Positions 23,944 to 37,951 are shown, counted from the first letter of the stretch. The stretch is 64,000 nt of DNA from Tetrahymena thermophila SB210 (GCF_000189635.1 NW_002476570.1:124001-188000); one strand, 5' to 3'. Program-made: numbers and translations. Notes: generated from the sequence alone by a model not told the origin.

Positions 23944-26900
23944 TATTTGTTGAAATACTACTTAGAGTCTTGTCTATTTGTTTATTTTTTAATTGTTTTT
24001 TACTAATGAATTAGTCTATTTTCAAATTATAACAAAAGCACCAAATATTATTTATTCTTCTTTAATATATCGCTTGCTTTCTTGTTTTTGATAAATACGG
24101 GGAATTCTATGAGGAAAGTATTTTTTTTGTATTTTTTTCTCTTCTTATTGTTTATAAATAATTTGTATATTTAAATTACTGAAATAATATATAGCAACTA
24201 GTTTTTAATAAACTTAGATGGTTAGTTAGTTAGATAGATAGATAGAAAGATAGGTGTCAATAATTGGTTAGCAAGTAGATGTCTTTATTTATTTTTTAAA
24301 GAAAAATTTGATTTTCTTTTTATTTGTTTTTATTTGAAAATAATTATAGTTAAATTTCATCTTTTTAGCTCTTATTTCATTTAAATATTTTTTTGTTAGA
24401 TTATATCAATTAGGTGATTCATTCATTCATTTATTATAAACATATATATATATATATTCTTTCATTTAGTTATATATGTAGAATAAACACCTTTCTCTAA
24501 TTATTTCTAAATATCTTTCTCATTCTTTCACATTTTTTCTTTTTTAAATTTCTCATTGAAATTTAAATATCACATAAATCAACATTTTACTATCTATATT
24601 CATATATTTACAAATAAAAGGGATTTATTTTTCATTTATCTATTATTACTGCATTTATTCTTTGATTTTTCTTATTTTTTTCTGCTCAATATTTAAAAAA
24701 TTATTTAAAAATAAACAAAAGAGAAGCGGAATACAATATAAAAAACATAATTATAATTTATATATCTGCATTTACTCATACATATTAACAGTTTCTGTGT
24801 AAGTCATTTATTTTTTTTAATTTCTTTAAAAATTGAGTTTCATCAAAAATTGTAGGCAATAAAATCTGAAGAATCTGTTCTGAATTTTTATATATTAGCC
24901 GCTAATAGCAAGTGTTTTATAGGTGACACTAAAAAAGTGACAAATTAAAAGAAGAGATTCTTAGGAAATAAAATAATTGAGATAATAACCTTTTTTAACA
25001 AATATTTCTCTGCAATACTTTTTTTAAAAAGAATATGCAATATTTCTGTTACTTCATTTAAAAATTTATCTACTTAAGTTGAATAATCTCTAAACAAGTT
25101 ATTCACTTTAAAATTAGCCCTAACATTAAAAAAAACCATCTTCAAAGAATTTTATCATTCAAATTTACTAAGCTTAATTGTTTCTAAAGCGATTAAACTG
25201 AAATCTTAGAGACATACTTTTAGTTAAATATTAAAAAAAATCGTTTAAATTTTTAAATATTTTATGAATATTTTTAAAAATGGGCTATAGAGTTTTTTGT
25301 ATCTCTTCAAAAGGCTTTTAGATTTTAATTGAAGACAATAAAAATGATCTTTCCAAATTATTTTAAAATAAAAATATTTTCTCAAGAATAAATTTTTTTT
25401 ATTTATGAAACTTAAATAGTAATAAAATATTTAAAAATATTTATTTAGGTTTAATTTTTATATAGAAAAATTTCTTTCAATTTTGTATTAAATTTTCTAA
25501 TCATCTTAATGATGCAATTAATTGCTTGAGGTTCGAAATTTATTTGTTATTTTAAGTTTCGAAAATTATAAAATTTAAAATATAAATAAAGCAATATAAA
25601 ATGTTGCCTACCTCATATAGGCGTTAACCTTACTGGTATTTTTAATATGTTACTTAAATTAAATGGCTCCAAAAGATAAAATGATATATTTCTAATTATA
25701 CTTATAACTTTTTTAAATCAATTTAATGCTCATTTAAATCAAATCAAAATATATACTCTCGAACACTTTTATTTTCTTAGTTTAATGATGATATATTAAA
25801 AAATATTCACTTGAATCCAAACAATAAGAAAGAAAAAAAACCAAACTATTTTTTCACTTGTAATTATTGAACGATTAGAATACGTCTTCAGCCTATTTAA
25901 ATAATTTATGATTTGAAAAATATCAAAATACCTGATTTTTTTCCCTTTTTTCTTCTTCATTTTGAATCACTATTGTTGCTATAATCAACTTTCAATAATA
26001 GCCTTTGGTTTAAATAAAATCTAAAAGTTGATATCAATTTAAAATTTTCTAAGGTAATTATTAAAAATATACTTTTTTAAATGTAATTGTCAGCTGCTTA
26101 TTTTTGGCACTTGCACCCATATATTCAATTGAAGAAAATATTTAAATTACAAATTTTTTGATCCACTTTTAAAATCTGAATTTGTCAGATAGTAGTATGA
26201 TGGCACTTTAGTGCTTAAAATTGTATTTTAAACGAAAGAATAAACAGAGAATTAAATAATTTACTGTAAGTTAGACTTAACTTTTTAAAAAAATAGGTTT
26301 TTCTTAATTCAAAATATTAAAATTTTGAAACTACAAATTAATATATGCTATGACGTTAAGAAAGAATTAATTAATTAATTAATAACTCTTTTTATTTTTT
26401 AAATATTTAATCAGTACAGAAATTTAAATTTACTTCAAAAGTTCTTCATGATAGATTTGATATAGTTTTCCTTCCCTTCAAATTATTTTTAAATATTAAA
26501 AATAGATGATTATTTAAAATAAATATTTAGTTCATTTACTTAATGTATATATGCTATAAATTTCCAATCTTTTCTACTATTTTATTTACTGAAGATCTTC
26601 TAAGCTCGAAAGTTTATAAAAGTATTTAATAAAAAAAAATAGTTTGATTTCTGCTACAATTAATAAAACAAAGCTGTAATTTACTTCAAAATTTGAAAAC
26701 ATTTTAATAAAATTCTATAAACATAATTTAATTTTATAAATTTTTTACATTTTTGAATTTTTGTAACAAATATCTAATAAATTTATTTACAGTGTCAATC
26801 CAATATGATTGCAAAAATAATAAGTTAACAAGAAATGATTTATTTATAAATTTACTATTATTATTAAGTTTAATATATTTACATTAATAAGTTATATGTA

Positions 26901-29039
26901 TTTTAGATATATAATTTAAAGTAAGTTAAAAAATTTACTGTATATCTTCATGTAGTAAAGTTCCTCTTGCCTTATAGACCTTGATACAAAAATTTTATTT
27001 ACCTTTAATTAAAACATTTTTGAAATAAATTTTTTAAAATAAAAAATCTTAACATCTGCAGTATTTTAATCATTTGGATTGAATAATTTAATAAATATGA
27101 ATTAATACATGATGACAATATAGAAAACATTTTTAAAAAAATAAAATCTTTATTATAATTCTAATTTTATTATTATTTTATGATTAGCTTTGCATTTTTT
27201 TATTGAAAAAATTCTATAAATTGGATTTAAAATCAATTTTATAGATAAAAGAGAGAATTTGAATCAAAAGCAGAAGGATTTTGTGATAATTAATTTTAAA
27301 ATTTATTATTTATTAATTGTGTAAAGAAAGTATTTTTAGATTTTCTATTTATTTTGGATAACAACTACAAAATTAAATTAAAAATAATACATATTATAAA
27401 CTAAAATTAATTCAAAAACTATTTAATATAAAATTAATCCTCATAAAATTTATTTAATACAAATATTATTATTTCAAGATTAAGTTAAAATATAATAATA
27501 AAGCAATTTAATCAAAAAATTTTGCGGATTAAAGATGAAATTTTCAAAAAATGATTCATATTCAAACAAAATATTCTATTGAAAGAAAAAAGATAAGTTA
27601 ATTAAATAAAATACAAATAACGAAACAATAATAAATGCTTTATCTAATTATGAATAAGTAATTTAATTTTTTATTGTGTGATTTTAAAGTTTTGCAGTTT
27701 TATGAATTGAGAAAATTATGAAATGATAAATATTAATCAAATTAGCATGGATAGAAATAAATATATAATAATTTACTTTTTAAATTGTTTTAACAAAAAA
27801 GCTTTTTTAAACACCATTTTACCATTTGAGAAGAGCAAATATTTTAAGCATCAAGTATATTTCTTATCAATTAGAAATTGGAAATCTTATATTTATTTTT
27901 ATAAAATAAGCTTTATTTAAATATCTCTTTTTAGATAAAATTAATCAAAAAGAATTTATTTTAGTTTTGATTTCAAACTCTCCTATAAAAAAACATATAT
28001 AAATAAAGTACTTGCTCCAAGCAGAATTAGATAATCAAAAATAATTCATATAATACTCATTTTTTTTTGAATATTAGAATTGTTTGTTTTACCAAAAAAA
28101 AAGATTTGATCAAACTCTGCTTATTATATAAATAAACAAATAATTAATTCGTTGCTTTTTTGCTAACTAGCTAAATTCTACTTATTTTTAATATTTATAA
28201 ATTAAAAAAATAATTTAAAAGTAAAATATTTACTGCCCTAATAACAATTTATTTTTTTAGTTGCTGATTTTATATTTTTGGCATATAAAATTGTATATAA
28301 AAAAGTAATTGTAAAAAAGACGAATATCAAAAATTTCTTTATAACCATGAGTTTTTATTTGGTTACTTTATGCAATACAAATTTATAATAAAATTAGATT
28401 AATTTGATAATAAGTTTTCTTTCTTCATTTAAAAAGATGTAAACCATCCATCCATAATAAAATAATCAAAGTTTGAAGTATGATTATATCATTTTCATGC
28501 TTTTTAAAGGTTGCAAACAAACAAAAATCAAATCAATTATTTACTTAAAAATATAAAATTGTAATCTCAAAATTCTTAATAGATTTAAACTATTTTTCGG
28601 GTATTCAGTATTCAAAATATATTTATTCATGGCTCAGTATATTATACTGCATATATTTAGCATGGTAGGTTAAAAATAGATTATTATAAATTTGAAAAAT
28701 AAATAAACTAATTATGCCCCAATTATGAAATATTTTTTGGTTTTTGTTTGAAAATGTCATTATACTCTGACCAAATAATACCAAAGATAAAAACTTTGTA
28801 ATAATTAATAGTTAATTTGTCTAGTTTTAATCCTTTTTGATATTTACACTGATTGATGTTAATTTCTTTTATCAAATTTGATAGCTATGCTTACAATAGA
28901 ATAATGGACATAAGATTGTATTTTTTACCATAAAAAACGAGATTGAGGAAATAATTAAATTTGGAATGAGTATCCTCACTATATCTTAGAAATTATTAAT
29001 TAATCAAAACAAAAATATTGCTTCAATAATTTTAGAAAA
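23944..29039. other. 5.1-kb gene-free region
   Basis: Both strands were read with the ciliate code; no frame with protein-like composition, no paralogue remnant and no RNA gene was recognised. It holds simple repeats near 24221-24254 (GTTA/GATA) and 24440-24459 (AT), A/T homopolymers, and AATT repeats near 26365-26382. The last few hundred bases presumably include the promoter of the first cysteine-rich paralogue. Confidence 0.55.
24221..24254 (+). repeat. GTTA/GATA microsatellite
   Basis: Three GTTA units pass into five GATA-type units. It resembles the repeat at 22035-22090, on the other side of the same gene. Confidence 0.75.
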
Positions 29040-29477
29040 ATGAACAAATCTTTAATTGCTATTCCTATTATTGCCCTTCTTGCATTAGGAGCTGTCTTCA
29101 TTTTAAATAAATAAGAATCCTCCAGCTTCTTATCTAACAGCTCTAACACCACTACTTTCACCTAATTAAGAACTTGTATTTAAAAAACTGACTTAATTAT
29201 CTGCGATTAAATTTAGGATGATGCTGAAAAATCTCTCTGTTATGCTGCTTCCTACGCTGTCTCTAGATTAACTTTCCCTGATGGAGATTTAATCACCGAA
29301 GCTTGCAAAAATTTCCATAACTATGAAGCCACTGCCAATGCTAATCAAATGATCAATTATTAGAATTACTATTTCAGCTGTTATCTTAGTGCTGATGTTT
29401 TAAGAGAAGCCTACAAATGTGCTAGCTTTTATGAAAAGATCTACACACCCCAATTTATCACTTGCGCTGGTTACTGA
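29040..29477 (+). CDS. small secreted cysteine-rich paralogue A (145 aa)
   Basis: Single exon, ATG 29040 to TGA 29475. Seen: MNKSLIAIPIIALLALGAVF signal or anchor helix (1-21), a short Ser/Asn/Thr spacer, then the family core: Cys before a CDQ motif, SLCYAASYAVSRLTF, EACKNF, YYFSCYL, an extra Cys in EAYKCASFY, EKIYTPQFITCAGY at the very end. It has seven cysteines in total. The usual FxxWxxC start of the core is FTQLRTC here, so the Trp is lost. First of nine paralogues in the region and 2.2 kb from the next. No homologue outside this cluster is recognised. It is probably exported; whether the N-terminal helix is cleaved cannot be told. Confidence 0.85.
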
Positions 29478-31668
29478 AAAGCTTCTAGAAATAAAATAAT
29501 ATTAGAGCTTCTGAAATCTAATAATTATATAAATATATCTTTTTATAAATATTTTAAAATTTTGTATGTTCTAAAACTCTAAAACAAATACATAATAAAA
29601 GCTTTTTTACAAAATCAATCTCAATTTTTTAATGAATTTTGTTTGATATTCCAATAAATTTCCCTATATATTTTGAATCCTATTTAATACTAATTAGGAC
29701 ATCTAGTTAATAATTCAACCAAAAAAAATTGTTTCCAATTACTAGAAATATCTAATTAAATATAATTGTTATTTTGAGAGCGAATTGGGAATCTCTCTTC
29801 TTAAATCTTAACTTTTTTTAGATTACACAAGTAAAAAAAAGTTTTAACAAAAATAAATTGAAACGAATACAATTTTAAATGTCTATAGAAACTAAATGCT
29901 TAGTGTAAAGTATTTTAAGACTACATAAAAATTGTTTAGTTATTTTTTATTCTTCATATTTTGGAAAATTTTAAATAATTTAATATTAATGCATTTTTTA
30001 TAATTTAAACTTAATGTAGAATCAATTAAATTTAATTAAATTTGACTCAAAAATTATGGAAATAAAAATATATTTCAAAATCTTATTTATTAATACTTTG
30101 AATTGATTGTATTTATGCTAATACGTGATAGATATTAAGTTAAATGCTATTTAAAATATATTTTCAATTTATTTTTTTATCAGGGTACTGAATTTAGCAA
30201 AAGGATACATTAAACTTTTTAAAGAGTAAAAAAATTTATTAAAATTATTAATAGAAAAAAATATTATTTTTCTAGAGGATAAAAATTGTTTCAATAAAAA
30301 TCAATTTATTTAAAGTAAATCTTTATTATAAAATTAATTTTAACTAAATTTGTCAAATATTTTCAAAAAAAATAAAAGAGATTATGATAAATATTTTTAA
30401 ATGCTACTAGCCACTTGACTTTGAAAAGTTATTTCTTTATATTTTTCTACACAATCAAAGGTGAGGTTAATTTGAAGTATTTAAATAATTTAAATTATTA
30501 TAAATTTGATAATCTATTTTAATTTTTCTAGCATATTATTAATTCCTAATTAGATTTCATTTTAATTATTGTTAAAATTTAATGAATAATAGTAAAAACT
30601 AAATTGATTTGCAAAAATGAATAAATTACAATAAAATTTATTTTTTGTTTATAAAATCTACTCTATAAAATTAAAAATTAAATTAATTTCTATTTTTTCA
30701 ATTTTAAAAGGGAAATAAAAACATAAACGTAATTATTGGTTTGCTTATAAAGAGTATAAAAATTTTATTTATTTTGAAAATTATCAGCAATTTGAAAGTA
30801 TGAAGATAATAAAAAAAAGATTAAAGTAAAATAAGCTAATAACTTTAGCTTTGTGTTCAATTTTTTGCATTTTATATATTTAATTTAAAAGTATGACTAA
30901 AAACAATATAGAGTTTATTTTAGATACATCAGACTGTCTAAATAAATTGATATTTTTAATGTAATTGAATTATCACTAACTTTACAACAATAAAAATCAC
31001 ATATTACTTTTATTTTAAAAAATTAAGGATCTTGCTAAAATTTATCATCCTGCTTGTTAATATTTTCCATACAAAAATTCATAAATTAAACTAATAGGTA
31101 TGTAAGCAAATATACCTTTTAAGTTCTATTCTTGTTATTTACTTTGGATATTATTGAAATTTTCACACAAAGTTCTTAATGTAAAGTATTTAAATGAAAA
31201 CTGAGAAAAAATTAAAGTCAAATCATATTGCATGCAATTTAAAAATGATAACAAAATTATTTTATATTTGAACTAATTTATTCTAAGCCTTTCAAAACAA
31301 GTACTTTTAATAAAATGTTTAGCATTACTTTAGATAAAGATATAATAGGTCTAAAATTGTATTTTGATAGTCATATTATTAAATATTTTCTATTGGTTGC
31401 AACTTTAATAATGTTAATCTTAATTGAAAAAAATTATGATGACGACAACTAATCAATTTGTCATTCAATTTTGAATGTAATATTAAAAATAATCTATAAT
31501 TCAAAGTATTCAAATTGATAAATGATAAATTTATAGAATCAATCTATCGTACTTTTCATGGTACTTAAATTTCTATGTAAAACATTACTTTATAAGCAGA
31601 TTAGCACTTTTGAAATTCAAAACAAATATTAAATTAAAAAAATAAAAAAAAACAATAAAAATATAAAA
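29478..31668. other. gene-free spacer between paralogues A and B
   Basis: AT-rich DNA with no paralogue remnant or other frame detected. Confidence 0.55.
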
Positions 31669-32109
31669 ATGAGCAACTCTAATATTCCTATCATCTTATC
31701 TTTGACATTAATATCTCTTGTCATTTTTGGTCTATTTGTTGGATCTGATAAGAATGCACTCACTAACTCCACCAACACTACTACATTCTCTTAGTGGGCT
31801 TCATGCTACACCAAATTGAACTCTACAACCTGTGATGACATTAAAAATAATAGCACTGAGCAGAATTTATGTTACTAGTCTTCTTTCTAAGTAGGTCAAC
31901 TTACATATGATGACTCTAACTTCACAACAACTGAATGCCATAACTTCCATTAGTTCTTTAAAACTGCAAAAAGTTCAGATATGATTAATACTGGTGATCA
32001 TTACTTCTATTGTTATATGAGTAGAGAAGTCTAAAATGCAGCTTACTAAAGCTAATACTATTACAATAAAATTTATAGACCAATCTACATAAGTTGTGCT
32101 GGTTATTGA
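31669..32109 (+). CDS. small secreted cysteine-rich paralogue B (146 aa)
   Basis: Single exon, ATG 31669 to TGA 32107. N-terminal hydrophobic helix (MSNSNIPIILSLTLISLVIF), a short Asn/Thr spacer with several Asn-X-Ser/Thr glycosylation sequons, then FSQWASCYTKLN, TTCDDIKNNS, NLCYQSSFQVGQLTYD, TECHNFHQFF, DHYFYCYM, YYYNKIYRPIYISCAGY. It has exactly the six core cysteines. It is closest to paralogue E, sharing NNSTE, QLTYDxSN and GDHYF, so B and E look like a recent pair. Codons are A/T-ending, unlike paralogues D, F and G. Confidence 0.88.
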
Positions 32110-32958
32110 TTTAAATTAAAAATATAATCTTTATATAAAAATAATAATTTATTTTCGTGAATAAAACTTTTTATTATAAAGTTAGTACCTTGAATGAATT
32201 GTTATATTAAAAATTAAAAAAAAATTAATTCCAAAACCAAAATATGAAATAATATTTTATTTAAAGAACTTTTTATTTTCTTTAAAAAATTACTTTTTCT
32301 CAATAAGATTTTGTTTGTGATATTCTATATAATATTTAAATAAAAATTGAAATAAAAGATATTCTATATTAATCAAAGTACCTAATTTAGTTTGTTTTAC
32401 ATGTGCAATTTTACAATTGAAATCTATTGAATGTAACTTAGCTATTCTAATTAATGTAATTTGTTGATATCAATTATGATATTCCAAATTTTAACATTTT
32501 TTATTGATAATCTACATATTTTAATAAATTCATCCAAGCAAGAAGTTTTTTGTATTGAAGTTTAGGCAAAAATGTCATTACTCTTTATTTGAAATTTAGG
32601 CTTTTAGATCATAAAAAGTAATAAATACAATTTTAGGATATTCGATACTAAAAATAAAACAAAAAATTTTAATAATTGAAAATGAAGTAATTTGTATGAT
32701 CAAAAATTTTATCAGAAATAACAATAGTAATATAAACAAAAAATAAATTATTAATCTAAAATTAATGGCAAAAATAGAACAAATTTATGGTTTTAACAAA
32801 AAAAGCATGCTCACCAGAAAATTGAGTTTTAATTTTATGTATGAATGTGAGATGGTAATAGCATAATTATTTAAACAAATTTTTTGATATCTGATTTTTA
32901 ATAAATACATTTGTTTGTTTGTTTTAATATAGTTAATAAAAAGAAGAATCTAAAAAAA
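32110..32958. other. gene-free spacer between paralogues B and C
   Basis: Shortest spacer of the array. It contains AAAATGTCATTACTCT near 32571, close to AAAATGTCATTATACTCT near 28753 upstream of paralogue A; this is a possible shared element but may be chance. Confidence 0.45.
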
Positions 32959-33390
32959 ATGAATTCAAAATTATTGATAGCACTTTCTTTGATCTCAATT
33001 ATTTCAATTGGAGCTTTTGCAGTTTACTCTTTTAACGGAGATTTAGAAATGGGTAGAAATCAAACTACAGTTTTCTAATGGTTCTCTTGCTTTACTAAAA
33101 ACACATAAGCTTAGTGTGATGATTTAAAAGATGAATTAGAAAAGACTCTTTGTTTTGCCGCTGCTCACGCTATTGGTGACTTCACCTATGAAGGTTCTCC
33201 CCTTGCAATCGAACCATGCTAATAGTTCCACAAATTCCTTAACCAAGCAAATACCACTGATGTCCTCAATACTGGAAATTACTATTAGAACTGCTACATG
33301 AATGTCACTATTCTTAAGGCTGCCTATTAAAGTTATTACTTTAACAACACTATTTACTATCCTTAATACATTCGTTGTGCCGGGTTTTGA
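32959..33390 (+). CDS. small secreted cysteine-rich paralogue C (143 aa)
   Basis: Single exon, ATG 32959 to TGA 33388. MNSKLLIALSLISIISIGAF helix, short spacer, then VFQWFSCFTKN, AQCDDLKDELEKTLCFAAAH, GDFTYEG, EPCQQFHKFL, YYQNCYM, AYQSYYFNNTIYYPQYIRCA and a terminal Gly-Phe. It has the six core cysteines and no extras. The Glu/Lys-rich CDDL helix is shared with D. It is the smallest member, with almost no spacer between anchor and core. Confidence 0.88.
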
Positions 33391-34324
33391 TTGAATAAAT
33401 AATAAATCTTAGATGAAAATTTAATAAATTTGATTGTATGAAAAAAATATATAAAATTATATGTTTAACAAAAATTTTAAAAAAGTCTATTTTGTTAAAA
33501 TTAAACAAATTTTGCTTTTAAAAAAAAATTAAAATATTTTCTTTTTTTATTTGAAAGAAATTTTCTCAATTTCATTTTAAAAATTATGAGTCTAAAATTT
33601 TGATTTCAACATTAAAAAAAGCACTTTCTATTTTAATTTTTATTAGTGTAAATAAAATAAGCTTTTTCTGATAATATGCTCTTTATATATTGTTTATTTC
33701 ACCATAATTTGACTCGATCGCTTAACTTTACTAAAAATATTAAGTATTATTGATAGACGCTGTGTGTGAATCAGATTAATCAATAAGAATCTCTCAAATT
33801 AGTTTTCTTCAAAAATATAGTAATATCATTTTGCTCATTATATTATAGTGATTTATACCGTCACTATTGATTCAAACAAGGATAAAATGCACTCAGAAAT
33901 GTCTCAATATAAATTATTCAATTGAAAAAAGATCTTAAATTTACACAAAATGAGTTAGATGGGTAAATAAATACCAATCTCTCAAGCTCTTTTTTGATTT
34001 TTGAGATTAAATAGCTAGATCAAAAATCTTTTTATTTTGAGTGTGTTTGTAATTAGTTTCTTTAGAATATCTATTTTGTGGTAAAAAATTATATTTTATT
34101 AAATTATTTTTTCTCAACTTAATTCATGGTAAAATGAACATCTTTCACCATTATTTTAAGATCAAAAATAAAAAAATAGAGCTAATAATTTAATGACGTA
34201 TATTACATTAAATTTAAGGTGTTTTATCCTTTATATCACAATATAAGTGAGCAGTAATTGTTAAAATAATACAATTATAATTAATTTAAAAAAAAAAAAT
34301 AAGCTTAAACCTAAAAAATTAAAA
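33391..34324. other. gene-free spacer between paralogues C and D
   Basis: AT-rich; no frame seen. TATCACAATATAA near 34235 also occurs as ATCACAATATAA near 35758, upstream of paralogue E. Confidence 0.45.
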
Positions 34325-34765
34325 ATGAATAAAATTTTGGCAATTACTATCCCCTTGGCTTTACTCGCTATTGCTGCTACTGTTGGTGGTATCATCATTT
34401 TTAACAAGCACCACACTCCTAAGCCTATTGTAAACCACACTACCATTTTCGACTGGTATGCTTGCTCCAATGGTCTTGAACACGCCTAATGTGATGATTT
34501 GAGTGATGAAACTAAAAAGTCAGTTTGCTACAATGCCTCAAATATCGTTAGTGAACTCACCTACAGTGACTCTGAACACGTATTAGAAGCTTGTGCTAAA
34601 TTTGCTGCCTACCTTAAAACTGCTTCTGCCTAAGATGAACTCAACTCAGGATCATTCTATGAAAACTGTTATCTTAACAAGCAAGTTACTAAAAACGCTG
34701 CTACCTGCTCTTACTACAACGAAAAGATCTACACTCCTTTCTATGTTAAGTGTGCTGGTTTCTGA
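34325..34765 (+). CDS. small secreted cysteine-rich paralogue D (146 aa)
   Basis: Single exon, ATG 34325 to TGA 34763. MNKILAITIPLALLAIAATV helix, spacer with HHTPKP, then IFDWYACSNGLEHAQCDDLS, KKSVCYNASNIVSELTYSD, EACAKFAAYL, FYENCYL, an extra Cys in AATCSYYNEKIYTPFYVKCA and a terminal Gly-Phe. The extra Cys sits in the same place as in A (between core cysteines 5 and 6), making seven. Codons are strongly C-ending (TAC, AAC, TTC, GCC), which in Tetrahymena marks highly expressed genes (inference). Confidence 0.88.
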
Positions 34766-36010
34766 GCATTAAAAAATATTAAAATACATTGATTATTGAT
34801 ACTATTTTTTAGCATTTATTATGCATAAAATTATATATCTAGATACCAGATTGAACCCCATTAAATATTACTACATAAAACATAAATACTTTAACCGAAA
34901 AGTGTTTCTCAAATTTTTGTTTGGTAGTAAAAAATGAGGTTGAATCAGGTATCCTACTATCTAATATATTATAAATTAGTATTTTACATATATATTTTTT
35001 TTTGAAATTTAATTCAAATTAATGAACAAAATCAATTAGTGGCATATATTTATTTATATTATTTACCAAAATTTAATCAAAAATATAATTTTATGATAAT
35101 AAATCAAAGTTAGAGTAAATAATATTGAATTTACATGATTACAATGCTAATATAATTTAGAATATTATTTAGTGAGGATTCTAAAGTCAAACTTAATAAA
35201 TTAATATAAAAAATAAACAATTTAAGAAAATAAGATTTTTTTTTTTAAACTTATGAAAATAAAAAGAATTATTTTAAAACAATAAAAAGTATTATTAAAA
35301 ATATAATGACTTATAGTATGAATTACAAAAAAAAGTAAAGTTCCTTAAATATTTAAAGAAATAATGTAATTTGCGGTTTAATAAATATTTTGTAAGCTGT
35401 AAAATATCTTATTCAACAAACAAATAAAATTTTTACATTTTAAATAAATGATATTCCATTTAATCTAATTAAAGAGATTGAAATTTTAGTTAATGTAATT
35501 GACAAATGAATTTGAATAATCAAATTTGAACAACTATCAATCATCGGTATATCTTAGATGCTTATTTAAGAGAAATTATTATAAAAATAAAATTGTTGTT
35601 ATCAAAACATAATTATTTATTTAGAATACCTATCAAAAAATTTCTTATTCCTTAATTGTAAATATCAATTTTATTTTAGATATGACTTAGAGAATCTTGT
35701 AAACAAAACTATTTTGATGCTTGCAAATCGCTTGATAAAGAGTAAGGATGATAGTATCATCACAATATAATTCTGAAATCAAAATTTAGAATATTTTTTA
35801 CCCATAAATTATTATATACTATTCCAATTTTAAGATTATTTAGATTCAATTATTCTTTGAATAGATAAGTAGGTATTTGTGTATTTATGATGGAAAATTC
35901 AAATAATATCTTTGCATACAAAAGCTATAAAAACTATCTGATTAAATTGAAATATAAAAAATAAATTAAATTAAAAAAAAAAAATCGTATAAAAGAAAGA
36001 ACTTTTTAGA
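34766..36010. other. gene-free spacer between paralogues D and E
   Basis: No frame or paralogue remnant detected; AT-rich. Confidence 0.55.
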
Positions 36011-36457
36011 ATGGCTAATTACAAATTATCAGCATTTTTATCTGTTGCTTTAATATCCTTGGCAGTATTTGGTAGCTATTTAGCTATTAATGGAAGAAAC
36101 TAGATGTTAGAAAACTCAAGCAATACCACTACATTCTCTAAGTGGGCTTAATGTTATACCAACCTAAATGCTACCAGCTGTGAAGATGTTAAGAATAACA
36201 GCACTGAATTAGCTTTATGTTACAGTGCTTCATATGGTGTTGGCTAACTCACTTATGATGGATCAAACCAAACTACTAGTGAATGTCATAATTTCCGTCA
36301 ATACTTCAATAATGCTACAAGCACTGATTATATCAACTTAGGAGATCACTACTTTAACTGCTTCTTAAGTGGAGATATTTTGAAAATTGCATATGAAAGT
36401 TAATATTATTATAACTAGGTCTATACTCCTATTTATATTACCTGTGCAGGATATTGA
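36011..36457 (+). CDS. small secreted cysteine-rich paralogue E (148 aa)
   Basis: Single exon, ATG 36011 to TGA 36455. MANYKLSAFLSVALISLAVF helix, Asn/Ser/Thr spacer with sequons, then FSKWAQCYTNLN, TSCEDVKNNSTE, ALCYSASYGVGQLTYDGSN, SECHNFRQYF, GDHYFNCFL, YYYNQVYTPIYITCAGY. It has six core cysteines and is nearest to paralogue B. Several Asn-X-Ser/Thr sites cluster in the spacer and first loop, as expected for an exported glycoprotein. Confidence 0.88.
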
Positions 36458-37951
36458 AAGAATAGAAGATTATTAAATTCAATTTTATCAATCAATCTGC
36501 AAAATGATAATTGATTTAAAAAAAATAAATAAATACCTTATATAAATAAATATATATTTTGAAGATTTTATATATCAATTGAATGTGTTTTTTTCGCAAA
36601 TCAATTTTACTATCAATCAATATTTTTTAGATTATTCATTTTTATTTATTTTTCAAAACTAAATGAATATTTTTCTGATCAGGCAACACTTTTAAATCAA
36701 TGAAATAATTAATAGAGATTAAATTGATTATCAATAATTGAAAGTGTTACCTCAAAATATAACTTTTAAAATTTAAATTAATTTAATAGCAAAATAAATT
36801 CTTTAAATATGCTTAATAAATAATATTTTTTATAAAAAAAATACTTGAAATCACAACAATATTTTTATAAATTAATAAATGTCTTAGTAAAATTTTCATC
36901 ATTTTAATGTAAGGAGCTGTCTTTAAATTAAAAAAAGTCATCAAAATTCAAATTTTAAAATTTAAATATTATTTAGAGGATAATTGAATAAACACAATTC
37001 TTTTATTCATTTGCATATTTTTAATATTTAACTAACTTTCAAATAATGTAAACAGAGTAAAACTTATGAAACATAAAGTCATTAAGCTACTGGTTAATAA
37101 ATTCATAATAATTTATAACCATTTTAATACAAAAATAATTATTATCATAGATTAAATAATTATTTAAAAGCAAAACATTATTCAATCCTTAAAAAAAATT
37201 AGAATTATTTATTTCTTAAAAATATTGAGGAAGATAATTTTTTACTTTACTTGAAACAATCTCTCATAGAGTATTATTTTAATTTAGTAAGTAATAAAAA
37301 ATACATAAGAGCTAGTACTCACTTATTTTGTTGTCAATTAAAGTAAGTTAGCAAGCAATATAAAATAAAAAATTGTGACTTTTGTCTTTATGTTTTTTCT
37401 TTTATTTAATTTTGCTCAAAGTAATCTATTTCAGAGGAAATTTGTTTATTTATTTATTTTTACAATATATCTTTAAAATATGTATGTATGTATTTATATA
37501 TTTATTTATGTTTATATTCTTTGTTTATTTGTTTGCAAGAAAGATTTTGGCAAAAAGAAGATTGGGATGACTGTATTAAATTTAGATTGAAAATACATGT
37601 ATATGTATTTAGTAATATAAGCGGATGGAATATCCAAATCATTCATTCACATATAATTCATTCATTTATTCATGCATATAAAAATATTTGTAAAATAAAT
37701 CAAATCATGTATTTTAATTTACTTATTTATTCATTCATTTATTGATTAATTTTTTAATCATCAAGTAATTGATAAATAATTTAATTAATTAATTGTAAAA
37801 CAAAAAAGACTAAAACTTTATTTTCGTTTTCCTTTCCATTAAAAAATGTGGAGACTAACAAAAAATTCATGAACATAATTATATAATAGTATTTATATAC
37901 TTTTAATTTGTTATGATTTTAGTTAAAATTTCAGATTCGAAACTTCAAAAC
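36458..37951. other. gene-free spacer between paralogues E and F
   Basis: AT-rich, with TTTA/CATT-type simple sequence near 37440-37745 that creates spurious open frames. No gene seen. Confidence 0.55.

Noticed and set aside
25521-25540. tRNA B-box-like GGTTCGAAAT
   Set aside because: No A box, anticodon stem or acceptor pairing could be found around it.
37382-37745. Two plus-strand ORFs of 62 and 85 codons
   Set aside because: Made of TTTA and CATT simple sequence, with phenylalanine/tyrosine-rich translations and no codon bias.
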